From: Ornithinibacillus californiensis | Lineage (GTDB): Bacteria > Bacillota > Bacilli > Bacillales > Amphibacillaceae | Assembly (NCBI RefSeq): GCF_001038485.1 | Contig: NZ_LDUE01000005.1 | Location: 1 to 64,000, forward strand | Direction: 5' to 3' | Length of the DNA stretch: 64,000 nt | In this document: positions 42,436 through 51,206 of the stretch, piece by piece | Layout of the letters: each line of letters starts with the position of its first letter | How positions within the stretch are numbered: the stretch's first letter is position 1 | Translations under genes and position numbers: made by a program | Notes under the pieces: generated by a model | Told to the model about the DNA's origin: nothing | What the model saw: only the letters and a program-made list of their open reading frames with translations | Database searches by the model: none

Positions 42436-43251
42436 TTAATTATTTGCTTCTAATTTATTGTAAGCACCGTGCATAACAGGGCCAACGTAATCATTTAACT
42501 GCCAACCATGTTTGATAGCTGCAGAAACAAATTTCTTTGCATTTGTGACAGCATCTAATACGGATTGTCCATTAGCAAGATTTGCTGTAATGGCAGCTGC
42601 AAAGGTACAACCAGCACCATGGTTATAGGTCGTGTCAATTTTTTCACTTTCTAGCAATGTAAAGTCTTTTCCGTCAAAGAACAAGTCAACTGCGTTTTCG
42701 TGTTGAATTGCTCTTCCGCCTTTAATTACAACATTTTTCGCGCCTAGTTCATGGATTTTTACTGCAGCTTCTTTCATATCATCAATAGTTCTAATTGGAC
42801 CAGAAGTTTGCGCTAATTGCCATGCTTCAAAAAGGTTTGGAGTTGCAACTAAAGATACTGGAAGAAGTACTTCACGCATTGCATCGGTATTCTCAGGTAA
42901 TAGAAGTTCATCTTCACCTTTACATACCATTACTGGATCTAGAACATATTTATCAATATTATGCTCTCTAATTTTTCTTGCACCGAGCTCTATTACGTCT
43001 ACAGTACCAAGCATACCAGACTTCATTGCGTCTACACCGACGGATAGTACGGTTTCTAATTGTTTTTCTACTACACCTACATCGATCGTAGTTACATTGT
43101 GATTCCAACCATTTGGTTCCATTGTTACGATAGAAGTTAATGCATTCATTCCATATACACCATGCTCTTGGAATGTCTTCAGGTCAGCCTGAATGCCGGC
43201 CCCACCACTTGTATCAGAACCTGCTAGGGTTAATGCTTTTTTCAATGCCAT
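42436..43251 (-). CDS. pdxK: pyridoxine kinase (ThiD-like)
   Basis: 271 residues. ALTLAGSDTSGGAGIQADLKTFQEHGVYGMNALTSIV and DPVMVCKGEDELL align with B. subtilis PdxK, including the short hinge and the C-terminal YNHGAGCTFAAA with the catalytic Cys that marks the dual-Cys ribokinase-like group. It phosphorylates pyridoxine, pyridoxal or pyridoxamine for PLP salvage; activity on hydroxymethylpyrimidine is also known for such enzymes. Monocistronic. Confidence 0.92.
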   Translation of the reverse strand: MALKKALTLAGSDTSGGAGIQADLKTFQEHGVYGMNALTSIVTMEPNGWNHNVTTIDVGVVEKQLETVLSVGVDAMKSGMLGTVDVIELGARKIREHNIDKYVLDPVMVCKGEDELLLPENTDAMREVLLPVSLVATPNLFEAWQLAQTSGPIRTIDDMKEAAVKIHELGAKNVVIKGGRAIQHENAVDLFFDGKDFTLLESEKIDTTYNHGAGCTFAAAITANLANGQSVLDAVTNAKKFVSAAIKHGWQLNDYVGPVMHGAYNKLEANN

Positions 43252-43428
43252 GATAAATCCCCCTTAATATTAAGCCTACACATTCACTAGGATATAATAT
43301 TTTACCGATAAAATAAAGGATACAAACTTAGGGTTCCCTTAATAAGTATAAAATACTTTAACAATAGTATAAGAGCTTGTAAAATAGTAATAATAGATGA
43401 TACTGCAACTAGACTAAGTAGCCTCCCA

Positions 43429-43457
43429 AGATAAGTTTGTTTATTTTTGGGAGGTAT
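43429..43457 (+). promoter_or_regulatory. hairpin before csaA
   Basis: A CCTCCCAA arm near 43432 pairs with TTGGGAGG near 43447-43454, followed by TATTATTTTTATT. This could be a leader terminator or could mask a GGGAGG; csaA has its own GGGGG about ten bases further on. Confidence 0.45.
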
Positions 43458-43480
43458 TATTTTTATTGGGGGTTATACAT

Positions 43481-43810
43481 ATGGCAACGATTGAAGACTT
43501 TATGGAGCTAGATTTTCGCATAGGTACGGTAATAAAGGCAGAGCCTTTTCCTGAGGCACGTAAGCCAGCAATTAAGTTAGAAATTGATTTTGGTGAACTA
43601 GGCATTAAACAATCTTCAGCACAAATTACGAAACGTTACGAAACTGAGCAATTAATTGGCAGACAGGTAGTTGCTGTTGTTAATTTTCCACCTAGAAGAA
43701 TTGCAGGATTCAAATCTGAGGTCTTAGTCCTTGGTGGCGTTCCGTCAGAAGATGACGTTGTGTTGTTACGGCCAGATGAAGTAGTGGAAAATGGAACGAA
43801 AATATCCTAG
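43481..43810 (+). CDS. csaA: chaperone CsaA
   Basis: 109 residues from ATG 43481 (a TTG at 43466 overlaps the ribosome-binding site). [48 protein letters not shown] and [31 protein letters not shown] match CsaA, a tRNA-binding-domain OB-fold dimer with export-chaperone activity in B. subtilis. The length is typical. The CBS gene follows by 34 bases. Confidence 0.94.
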   Translation: MATIEDFMELDFRIGTVIKAEPFPEARKPAIKLEIDFGELGIKQSSAQITKRYETEQLIGRQVVAVVNFPPRRIAGFKSEVLVLGGVPSEDDVVLLRPDEVVENGTKIS

Positions 43811-43844
43811 CTAAGCTACTTTTACTATAGAAGGAGATTGTGTC

Positions 43845-44534
43845 ATGACAAGAAACTCAGATCGTTTTATTACTGCATTTAATCGCATTGATAAAGCAAT
43901 GGATAATGAAATTGGAAATAGTAAAGGTATCGGATTTTCCAAGGCGGTAAGAATTCTTACAAAATATAATCCGGTTGTTCGCCGATATAAGGATGATTTA
44001 TTAGAATTCGCCGAGCTTAGGAATGCAATCGTGCATAACCGGATGGATACGGATCAAGTAATAGCCGAGCCCCATGACTCTGTCGTGGAGCAAATAGAAC
44101 AAATTGAAAGTGAAATCACGAAACCTAAGCAAGTCATTCCTCAGTTTGAGAAAAGAGTACTATCTTTTGATTTAAAGGATTCTCTATCCCGTCTATTAGA
44201 TGCCATTCATGGGAAAGGTTATTCCAAATTTCCTGTATATGATGGGGCAGACTTTAAGGGATTAATTACAGAAAGTGGTATTACCAAGTGGTTAGCAAAG
44301 AATAAAGATGCTATCATCGCTGAAGTTACTATTGAACAAATTATGCCCTATCAAAAGGAAAATAATTACGAATTTATTGCAAAGAATGCTTCTGTCTATG
44401 AAGCGGTAGAGGTGTTTAAAGAGAATATCGGTAAAGGAAACCGAATTGATGCACTTCTTATTACAGCTGATGGTGAACGAACCAATAAACTAAATGGTAT
44501 TATTACTACTTGGGATATTATGGGGATACAGTAA
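43845..44534 (+). CDS. CBS-pair protein with HEPN-like N-terminal region
   Basis: 229 residues. The first 100 residues are helical and contain ELRNAIVHNR, with the R-x4-H arrangement (Arg59, His64) of HEPN domains. From about 110 a CBS pair follows (LLDAIHGKGYSKFPVYDGADFKGLITESGITKWL, then YEAVEVFKENIGKGNRIDALLITADG). CBS pairs bind adenine nucleotides. Whether the HEPN-like part is catalytic is unknown. A 16-bp bidirectional terminator follows. Confidence 0.78.
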   Translation: MTRNSDRFITAFNRIDKAMDNEIGNSKGIGFSKAVRILTKYNPVVRRYKDDLLEFAELRNAIVHNRMDTDQVIAEPHDSVVEQIEQIESEITKPKQVIPQFEKRVLSFDLKDSLSRLLDAIHGKGYSKFPVYDGADFKGLITESGITKWLAKNKDAIIAEVTIEQIMPYQKENNYEFIAKNASVYEAVEVFKENIGKGNRIDALLITADGERTNKLNGIITTWDIMGIQ

Positions 44535-44540
44535 CAAACT

Positions 44541-44585
44541 AAATGAAGTTCAAACACGACTACTGTCAATGTTTGAACTTCATTT
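44541..44585. terminator. bidirectional terminator
   Basis: A 16-bp perfect stem (44541-44556 with 44570-44585) between convergent genes, reaching into the NRDE stop codon. Confidence 0.9.
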
Positions 44586-45349
44586 TAGTTTACCGAGAAC
44601 TGGTAATTCACTTCTTCTACGAACTCTCCAGCTTCAAACGTTCTTTCTGTAAAAGATACCTGATTGTCGTAATCAACAGTTAGCACTGTCGAACAACGTG
44701 TTCCATACTCCGGAAGCTTGATAAACATCGAGGATAACTTTTTCTCTAACTGTAATCCTATTCCTGTATCAGGAAGGGATTCTTCGTGCGCTTGATCCGT
44801 GTTAGCTAGAATTTGGAATAATTCTTCTTTTTCGACGTTATCAGTAGATTTTAGATAGTTACGTAATCTTTCTTTACCCTTTACTACCTTTGGCCAGGGT
44901 GTGTTAAGAAAATGATTGCTTAATCCGTGTGTTCCTGGTGGGATGGTAGTAACTTTATCCTCAATGTTGTTGAAATACAGGAGTTGATCCACATCTCCAA
45001 CGAGAACATTAAAACCGACATAGTCAGATTTCTTTTTACTTAACTGATCTAAAAAGGAGCTTGCGACTTTACTTGATTCTAAATAATCTGCTACAATATG
45101 ACCCCGTGAATGTTTGCTTGGTTTCATATGTGCTGGGTCTCTGTAGTTCGTTATCGCAGCGAATCGGCCACTCTTGGTCATTCCTAACCAAGTCCCCATT
45201 TGCAATAAATCTCTTCCTGCTAGGATATTTGGCTTATCCTGCCAAAACTGTGCTTGTGCAGTAGGGCGATTGTAGGACTCATCTCGATTTGCTGCTAGGA
45301 CTAATTTATATTTTGGATGTTCTTGTACTTGGAAAAGAATCAGACACAT
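44585..45349 (-). CDS. NRDE (TANGO2) family protein
   Basis: 254 residues. MCLILF with Cys2, then LVLAANRDESYNRPTAQAQFW, which contains the NRDE motif naming the family, then AGRDLLQMGTWLGMTKSGRFAAITNYR and TIPPGTHGLSNHFLNTPWPKV. Cys2 is the likely N-terminal nucleophile. Eukaryotic TANGO2 affects Golgi and heme handling; the bacterial role is unclear. Alone on the minus strand. Confidence 0.87.
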   Translation of the reverse strand: MCLILFQVQEHPKYKLVLAANRDESYNRPTAQAQFWQDKPNILAGRDLLQMGTWLGMTKSGRFAAITNYRDPAHMKPSKHSRGHIVADYLESSKVASSFLDQLSKKKSDYVGFNVLVGDVDQLLYFNNIEDKVTTIPPGTHGLSNHFLNTPWPKVVKGKERLRNYLKSTDNVEKEELFQILANTDQAHEESLPDTGIGLQLEKKLSSMFIKLPEYGTRCSTVLTVDYDNQVSFTERTFEAGEFVEEVNYQFSVN

Positions 45350-45553
45350 AAGTTAACTTGGCCCCCCTTTTTTTTATTATAGGTTATTGTTATTGAGCGA
45401 GTACATTCGTATGTTTTGATGATATTTGCTATAATAGGAAGTTATTAGCATCAGTGGCTATTGGATACGGAAACAAATAGCTTACACACAGACATAAAAT
45501 AGTTGTCTTGTGGTATCAATAAACATGAGACGTTAGAGAAAGAAGGCTACATT

Positions 45554-46963
45554 ATGGTACATCATCAAGAGGTACAAACTGGGGAGAATGTACGGAAAGT
45601 TCCCCTTTTAATTGTGTTGTTAACAGGTGCGTTTGTAGCAATTTTAAATCAAACTCTGTTAGTTACAGCTTTACCAGTTATTAAAGCTGATTTAAATATT
45701 GATGATAATACGGTGCAATGGTTACAATCTATCTTCTTATTAGTTAATGGGATTATGATTCCGATAACTGCATTTTTAATTGCTCGTTTTTCAACAAGAG
45801 GATTATTCCTTTTTGCAATGGGATCATTTGCCGTTGGTACAATGGTGTGTGCAATTGCACCTGAATTCTATACATTATTAATTGGAAGAGTCCTCCAAGC
45901 AGCTGGGGCAGGTATTATGATGCCACTCATGCAGACCATCATGTTTTTAATTTTCCCTATCGAAAAAAGAGGTGCTGCGATGGGACTATTCGGATTAATT
46001 ATTTCCTTTGCACCTGCAATTGGACCAACATTATCAGGTTATTTAGTCGAGCATTATCCGTGGCGAAGCTTATTTTATGTAGTTCTTCCAATAGCAGTTA
46101 TTGATATTATCGTAGCATACTTTGTACTAGTCAATGTCACAAAGCAAACCTTTCCAAAAGTGGATATTCTCTCGATCGTGTTATCCACTCTAGGTTTTGG
46201 TGGGTTGCTATATGGATTTAGTGTTGCTGGGTCGAAAGGTTGGACTAGTGGAGAGGTAATCATCACAATGATTGTTGGTGGAATTATTCTTACCTGGTTC
46301 ATATTAAGGCAGTTAAAATTAAAGACGCCAATACTAGAATTTCGAATATTTAAAGATAAGTTATTTACATTAACTACAGCACTTGGTATGACTGTCTTTT
46401 TAGCGATGATAGGTGGGGCGGTGATCCTACCATTGTTAATGCAAGATATGTTAGGGTTCTCCCCAGTAGAATCTGGTTTGGCTTTATTACCTGGTGCAAT
46501 TATTATGGGACTAATGAATCCAGTAACAGGGAGACTGTTTGATAAGTTTGGGGCGAAGTGGCTATCTCTAGTGGGTCTCATCCTTATTACTTTTACAACA
46601 TTCATGCTGAGCATTCTCACGACTGAAACGACTTTTACTTATATAGCGACCGTGCATGGATTTCGAATGCTTGGTATTGCGATGGTAATGATGCCTGTTA
46701 CAACAGCTGGATTAAATCAACTCTCCAATGAAATGTTGCCACATGGTACAGCAATGAATAATACATTACGTCAGATGGCAGGAGCAATTGGTACAGCGTT
46801 ACTCGTCACAATTATGACATCAACTGCCATTCCAGAAGAAGGACTAAGTGGAGCAATACATGGTGTTAATATGGCATTTGCAGTAGCTGGGATAACAGCA
46901 GCAATTGGGTTAGTGATTACATTGTTTATCAAGTATGACCAGCCAAAAAGAGCTAAAGGATAA
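45554..46963 (+). CDS. DHA2-type MFS multidrug efflux pump
   Basis: 469 residues from ATG 45554 behind GAAGG (an in-frame TTG at 45503 lacks a site). Fourteen membrane helices; GAFVAILNQTLLVTALP, RVLQAAGAGIMMPLMQTIM and APAIGPTLSG are the DHA2 signatures. It is clearly a paralogue of the pump at 20596-22098. No regulator is adjacent. TGCTATAAT near 45437-45445 may be an extended -10. Confidence 0.88.
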   Translation: MVHHQEVQTGENVRKVPLLIVLLTGAFVAILNQTLLVTALPVIKADLNIDDNTVQWLQSIFLLVNGIMIPITAFLIARFSTRGLFLFAMGSFAVGTMVCAIAPEFYTLLIGRVLQAAGAGIMMPLMQTIMFLIFPIEKRGAAMGLFGLIISFAPAIGPTLSGYLVEHYPWRSLFYVVLPIAVIDIIVAYFVLVNVTKQTFPKVDILSIVLSTLGFGGLLYGFSVAGSKGWTSGEVIITMIVGGIILTWFILRQLKLKTPILEFRIFKDKLFTLTTALGMTVFLAMIGGAVILPLLMQDMLGFSPVESGLALLPGAIIMGLMNPVTGRLFDKFGAKWLSLVGLILITFTTFMLSILTTETTFTYIATVHGFRMLGIAMVMMPVTTAGLNQLSNEMLPHGTAMNNTLRQMAGAIGTALLVTIMTSTAIPEEGLSGAIHGVNMAFAVAGITAAIGLVITLFIKYDQPKRAKG

Positions 46964-46979
46964 ACTATATGATGGAGAC

Positions 46980-47020
46980 AAACAGACGAACCGTGATGGA
47001 TTCGTCTGTTTTATTTTTTT
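46980..47020. terminator. terminator between convergent genes
   Basis: AAACAGACGAA (46980-46990) pairs perfectly with TTCGTCTGTTT (47001-47011), then TATTTTTTT. Confidence 0.88.
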
Positions 47021-47673
47021 GCAACTATAGCTTTCAATATTGTTCTGAGACCTGAATCTGTATCTTTATGAATACTAACCTTTTCAATAAAAGGAAAATC
47101 ATTTGGAGTAACAGATAATTTTGCTAGTGGTTTTATTCTATCCTCACATACCCATTCATCCCCAATACCACCTTTTTTAAAGGGAGACTTTGGAAATATG
47201 TAAATTGTTCCATTAACCCAGCGGTTGAGTACATTACTATTATTTGTAGAAAAATAATAATAGTGTTTTTTACCTTTTTTAGTTGTAACGGTTAAACAGA
47301 GGTTTCTAATCGACCCATCATATCCATCTCTATTTAAAACAGCGAAAAAAATAGACCATACGCCGTCAGAAGAAGCAAAAACGGCTTTAATCGGCGTACC
47401 ATTAAATAAAGAGCTATTTTTAGGTTCAAATTCTCTAATATTAGGATTATTAGAACCGTGTATTAACACTCCTTTTTCCTCAATTATATAGTTCAAAAAC
47501 ATATATAAAGGATACTCACTCGTATATGAAAAAAGGCTACCAGCACCAATGGAAATGTAACGAGTATATAATTCTTCAAATTCAGTAATTGCCTGTTTAG
47601 GCAAATTCAACTCTTTTATCTTTAATAAATGTGTTATATCTAGGAGGGCCTTTTTAAGTGGACTTCTATTCAA
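47011..47673 (-). CDS. hypothetical protein, possible ADP-ribosyltransferase-like fold
   Basis: 220 residues. A helical N-terminal third (LLDITHLLKIKELNLPKQAITEFEELYTRYI), then LIHGSNNPNIREFEPKNSSLFNGTPIKAVFASSDGVWSIFFAVLNR. The order H-G-S, a hydrophobic strand with VFAS and then an F-F-A-V strand recalls ADP-ribosyltransferase-like folds with HGS in place of HGT; a final acidic residue could be in DEWVCED. This is an inference from pattern, not a family match. No signal peptide. Alone on the minus strand. Confidence 0.5.
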   Translation of the reverse strand: MNRSPLKKALLDITHLLKIKELNLPKQAITEFEELYTRYISIGAGSLFSYTSEYPLYMFLNYIIEEKGVLIHGSNNPNIREFEPKNSSLFNGTPIKAVFASSDGVWSIFFAVLNRDGYDGSIRNLCLTVTTKKGKKHYYYFSTNNSNVLNRWVNGTIYIFPKSPFKKGGIGDEWVCEDRIKPLAKLSVTPNDFPFIEKVSIHKDTDSGLRTILKAIVAKK

Positions 47674-47840
47674 CTATCCCACCTCCAAATAGGTATAAGT
47701 CCTTAGCCTTATTATATCATTTGTATTAATTATTTATAGATGATTCTGAATCTAATGGTTAACTATACATTTTGCAGTCAAATAGAAGGAAAAAATGTAA
47801 TAAGTGAAGAATATGTTAAGGAAGAGAGGAGGATGAAATA

Positions 47841-48872
47841 ATGCTTAAAAAGCCTAATAAATTGCAACCGGGTGATACGGTTGCAACAGTAAGCTTATCT
47901 TGGGGTGGTGCAGGTGATCCGGAACTCAGGTGGCGTTATGACCAAGGAGTTAAACGGTTAAAAGAAGTCTTTGGGTTGAATGTAATTCCAATGCCTAACA
48001 GTCTAAAAGGAACAGATTTCGTTTACAATAACCCCGAAGCTCGTGCAGCAGATTTAATGGAGGCATTTCGGGATCCAAATATAAAAGCGATTATCTCCAA
48101 TATAGGAGGAGACGATAGTATCCGTTTATTGCCTTATATTGATTTTGAGGTAATACGAAGTCACCCAAAGATATTTATGGGTTTTTCGGATACGACTATT
48201 TCTCATCTCTTTTGTTTAAAAGCAGGAATCTCATCCTTTTATGGTCCGGCTATCATGACAGACTTTGCAGAGAACGTAGAGATGCACCCTTATACTATCG
48301 AAATGATCAAGCGTACACTTTTCTCAAATGAACCATTAGGCGAAGTTAACGCTGCTCCGGAATGGACGAGTGAGTTTGTTGCATGGGAAGAGTCTAATAA
48401 AAATAGAAAGAGAATAATGAATCCGAATAAAGGATATGAGATTTTGCAGGGAAGCGGAATCGCTCGTGGCCACTTAATTGGTGGTTGTATAGAAGTCTTG
48501 GAGTTTGCTAAAGGAACTAGCATTTGGCCAACACAGGAGCAGTTTATTAATAGTATTCTATTCTTTGAAACATCAGAAGAAAAGCCTGTTCCAAGTTCTA
48601 TCGGTTATTGGTTGCGGAATTATGCTGCACAGGGGATATTAGACAAAATAAACGGGATTATTTTTGCTAAGCCTAAAGATGAGAAATATTTTGAGGAGTA
48701 TAAAATGGAAATCAAAAAGGTACTAAGTGAGTATGGTCTAGAGGAACTGCCGGTACTATATAATCTTAACTTTGGCCATACGGAACCGAAATTTTTACTA
48801 CCCTATGGTGCAATGTCTGAGATTAACTGTAACGAGAGAACATTCTCCATTATTGACAGTGGAGTGGAATAG
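47841..48872 (+). CDS. S66 family LD-carboxypeptidase (MccF-like)
   Basis: 343 residues. GDTVATVSLSWGG at the N-terminus, nucleophile Ser116 in FMGFSDTTISHL, catalytic Glu in FFETSEEKP and His in LNFGHTEPKFLLPYG: the Ser-Glu-His triad of family S66. The inserted W-rich loop and lack of a signal peptide fit the cytoplasmic MccF subgroup (which cleaves microcin C-like acyl-adenylates) better than muropeptide recycling LdcA, though both remain possible. Confidence 0.85.
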   Translation: MLKKPNKLQPGDTVATVSLSWGGAGDPELRWRYDQGVKRLKEVFGLNVIPMPNSLKGTDFVYNNPEARAADLMEAFRDPNIKAIISNIGGDDSIRLLPYIDFEVIRSHPKIFMGFSDTTISHLFCLKAGISSFYGPAIMTDFAENVEMHPYTIEMIKRTLFSNEPLGEVNAAPEWTSEFVAWEESNKNRKRIMNPNKGYEILQGSGIARGHLIGGCIEVLEFAKGTSIWPTQEQFINSILFFETSEEKPVPSSIGYWLRNYAAQGILDKINGIIFAKPKDEKYFEEYKMEIKKVLSEYGLEELPVLYNLNFGHTEPKFLLPYGAMSEINCNERTFSIIDSGVE

Positions 48873-48937
48873 TTTAATCACCGTCCTTCATAGAAATAAA
48901 GTATGGAGATTTTTAATTCCAAAAAGGAGACATGTCA

Positions 48938-49534
48938 ATGAAGATATTAGTAATTGGTGCCAGTGGAACGATTGGAAGTGAAATTTGTAAGGCTTTAGCA
49001 CATCATGATATTATTCGTGCCGGAAGAAATGGCCTAGATGTTTCAGTTGATAACACATCCATCCAAAGCATTAAAGATATGTATGAGAAAATTGGAAAAG
49101 TCGATGCAGTTGTGAATGCAGCTGGAGGCGCCAATTTTGCTTCCGTCTCAGAACTAACTCCTGAACTGAATGAGCGGGGAATAGAAAGCAAATTAAAAGG
49201 TCAGGTTAACTTAGTATTACTAGGTTTAGACTATGTGAATGACGGGGGAAGCTTTACCTTAACTACAGGAGTCATGATGGATGATCCGATTCGTATGGGA
49301 GCTTCAGCAGCAATGGCAAATGGCGGTGTGAAGGCTTTTGTCAAAGCTTCTTCCATTGAAATGCCTAGAGGAATCCGAATTAATAGTGTAAGTCCTAATA
49401 TTGTAAAAGAGTCCTATGAGAAGTTGGAGAAGTTTTTTGTTGGTTTTGACCCAGTTCCAGCAAGCCGTGTAGCCTTAGCTTACCGCAAAAGTGTAGAAGG
49501 CGCGCAAACTGGTCAGAATTATGAGGTTTATTAA
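48938..49534 (+). CDS. short-chain dehydrogenase-like protein without catalytic Tyr
   Basis: 198 residues from ATG 48938, seven bases after AAGGAGA (ATG 48932 is too close). Rossmann motif ILVIGASGTIGSEICKAL and VNAAGGANF identify an SDR. Where the YxxxK motif is expected the sequence is AAMANGGVKAFVKA: the Lys is kept and the Tyr is absent. Short length agrees with a known divergent SDR subgroup. May be a non-classical reductase or binding protein. Confidence 0.78.
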   Translation: MKILVIGASGTIGSEICKALAHHDIIRAGRNGLDVSVDNTSIQSIKDMYEKIGKVDAVVNAAGGANFASVSELTPELNERGIESKLKGQVNLVLLGLDYVNDGGSFTLTTGVMMDDPIRMGASAAMANGGVKAFVKASSIEMPRGIRINSVSPNIVKESYEKLEKFFVGFDPVPASRVALAYRKSVEGAQTGQNYEVY

Positions 49535-49603
49535 ATGTGTTGTGGAGTAGCGCCGAGGTAGGGGATTGCCTTGGCGTTTATTTTGATTGGTTCGGGAGTA
49601 GGT

Positions 49604-49755
49604 ATCAACCAATTTTTACGGAATATCAACCGAAATGAATGTTTTATCAACCAAATATTGAGATGTATCAACTGAAATCAATTGAGTATCAACCGATAGT
49701 GTGAAACATCAACTGTTTTGGGGTAACATCAACCAAAAGAATGGACATATCAACC
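49604..49755. repeat. eight-copy ATCAAC(C/T) array, 20-21-bp spacing
   Basis: ATCAACC or ATCAACT occurs at 49604, 49625, 49646, 49667, 49688, 49708, 49728 and 49749, all on the plus strand; steps are 21, 21, 21, 21, 20, 20, 21. The 13-14 bases between copies differ. It fills the 298-base gap between the SDR and nitroreductase genes, ending 78 bases before the nitroreductase start. Confidence 0.92.
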
Positions 49756-49832
49756 GTTTACTCAACTAGGTAAGTCTTCATTCCAGCCTAGTCTAATATG
49801 TTAGAATGAAAGAAAAGAAAGGTGGAGATAAC

Positions 49833-50369
49833 ATGGACGTTTTCAAAGCAATTCAAGACCGACGTGAAATTACTAGTTTTGAAAGTAAACCAATTCCTGA
49901 TGAGGTATTAGAGCAAGTAGTGGATGCTGGGCTGTTTGCACCAACAGGTAATAATCTACCATCAAAGAATCTAATCGTTGTTCAGGACCGGGTGATGCTG
50001 GACAAATTGGCAGAAACAACACCGTATATGAAGTGGTTAACGGAGGCGCAGGCAGGAATTGTGGTTACTGGTAAACCGAATGTGAGTAAGTATTGGCTTC
50101 AGGATGCTTCGTTTGCTTGTGCGTTTATTTGGCTTGAAGCGGTAGAGCTTGGACTCGGTTCTGCCTTCGGTGCGGTATATCATTCAGAAGATGCAGAGGA
50201 GTCACAAAAACGTGAGGGTTATGTACGGAACTTAATTAATATTCCGGATGAACAACGAATTGTTGCCGTTTTAGGTCTAGGTTTTCCAGCGACGACACCG
50301 AAACCCAAAAAGCATGTGCCTCGAGAAGAAGTCGTTTTTTATGAGAAGTTCGGAAAAAGCGGTAAATAG
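49833..50369 (+). CDS. nitroreductase family protein
   Basis: 178 residues from ATG 49833 behind GGTGGAG (an in-frame ATG at 49806 lacks a site). FKAIQDRREITSFESKPIPDEVLEQVVDAGLFAPTGNNLPSKNLIVVQD is the FMN-binding start of the family (R-R, then APTGNN), and GLGSAFGAVY the second FMN contact region. It reduces nitro compounds, quinones or flavins with NAD(P)H. Nine bases before the HAD gene, so probably one operon; the ATCAAC array lies in its upstream region. Confidence 0.87.
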   Translation: MDVFKAIQDRREITSFESKPIPDEVLEQVVDAGLFAPTGNNLPSKNLIVVQDRVMLDKLAETTPYMKWLTEAQAGIVVTGKPNVSKYWLQDASFACAFIWLEAVELGLGSAFGAVYHSEDAEESQKREGYVRNLINIPDEQRIVAVLGLGFPATTPKPKKHVPREEVVFYEKFGKSGK

Positions 50370-50378
50370 GTGTCATTC

Positions 50379-51161
50379 ATGTTAAAGGGTATTATTTTTG
50401 ACCTAGACGATACATTATTAAACGATAAAAAAAGCATTGAAGCGGCTTTTCATGCAACAGTCGAACTGGCTGTACAGAAATATTCAATTGATGGCGATTT
50501 ACTAAAGGAGAAAGTTCGGGAGTGGGCCCGTAAACAATATGCTACTTACTCAACCTATGATTTCACACGGGAAATTGGTATTAACCCGTTCGAGGGATTG
50601 TGGGGGACATTTGAAGATAAGGGGGAAGATTTTCAGGCATTACATAAAATTGCTCCTGATTATCAACGAATTGTCTGGAGGGAAGGATTAGAGGCGTTGG
50701 GCATTCGTGATGATGACCTATCAAATGAGTTGGCAAAAGCCTTTCCGGCGTTTCGAAAACAGCATCCATTTGTATTTGAGGACACGTTTACGGTGTTAAA
50801 TCAGTTAAAGGATAACTATCAGTTAGTGATGCTAACAAATGGCTCTCCATCCCTTCAGAAAACAAAGCTTGAATTAACTCCTGCATTACTTGCTTATTTT
50901 GATACGATCTTTATTTCTGGGGACTTCGGTATTGGTAAACCGGATCCAAGTCTATTCAACTATTTACTGGAAGAGACAGGTTTAACAACAAGTAATTCGA
51001 TTATGGTTGGAGATAATTTAAATACAGATATACTAGGGGCAAATCGAGTTGGAATGAAAAATGTCTGGATCAATCGGAACAACCAGAAGACAAAAGAAAT
51101 TCAACCAACCTATGAAATTGATAAACTAGTAGAGCTGGTACCGATTATTAATAGCCTATAA
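50379..51161 (+). CDS. HAD family hydrolase
   Basis: 260 residues from ATG 50379, seven bases after AGGTG. Motif I IIFDLDDTLLND, motif II VMLTNGSPSLQK, Lys in FGIGKPDPSLF and motif IV MVGDNLNTDILGANRVGM: a complete HAD phosphatase with a helical C1 cap, closest in outline to YjjG/YfnB-type nucleotidases. Cotranscribed with the nitroreductase. Confidence 0.85.
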   Translation: MLKGIIFDLDDTLLNDKKSIEAAFHATVELAVQKYSIDGDLLKEKVREWARKQYATYSTYDFTREIGINPFEGLWGTFEDKGEDFQALHKIAPDYQRIVWREGLEALGIRDDDLSNELAKAFPAFRKQHPFVFEDTFTVLNQLKDNYQLVMLTNGSPSLQKTKLELTPALLAYFDTIFISGDFGIGKPDPSLFNYLLEETGLTTSNSIMVGDNLNTDILGANRVGMKNVWINRNNQKTKEIQPTYEIDKLVELVPIINSL

Positions 51162-51164
51162 AGC

Positions 51165-51202
51165 AAAAATCTAGCTTTCTGCGTAAGAAGGCTAGATTTT
51201 TT
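51165..51202. terminator. bidirectional terminator
   Basis: AAAAATCTAGC (51165-51175) pairs perfectly with GCTAGATTTTT (51191-51201). Confidence 0.88.
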
Positions 51203-51206
51203 ACGT

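Noticed and set aside
47841-48872. Microcin-like biosynthesis locus suggested by the MccF-like peptidase
   Set aside because: No MccB-like adenylyltransferase, precursor peptide or dedicated exporter is adjacent.
49604-49755. CRISPR array
   Set aside because: The repeated unit is only 7 bases with 13-14-base spacers, far too short.
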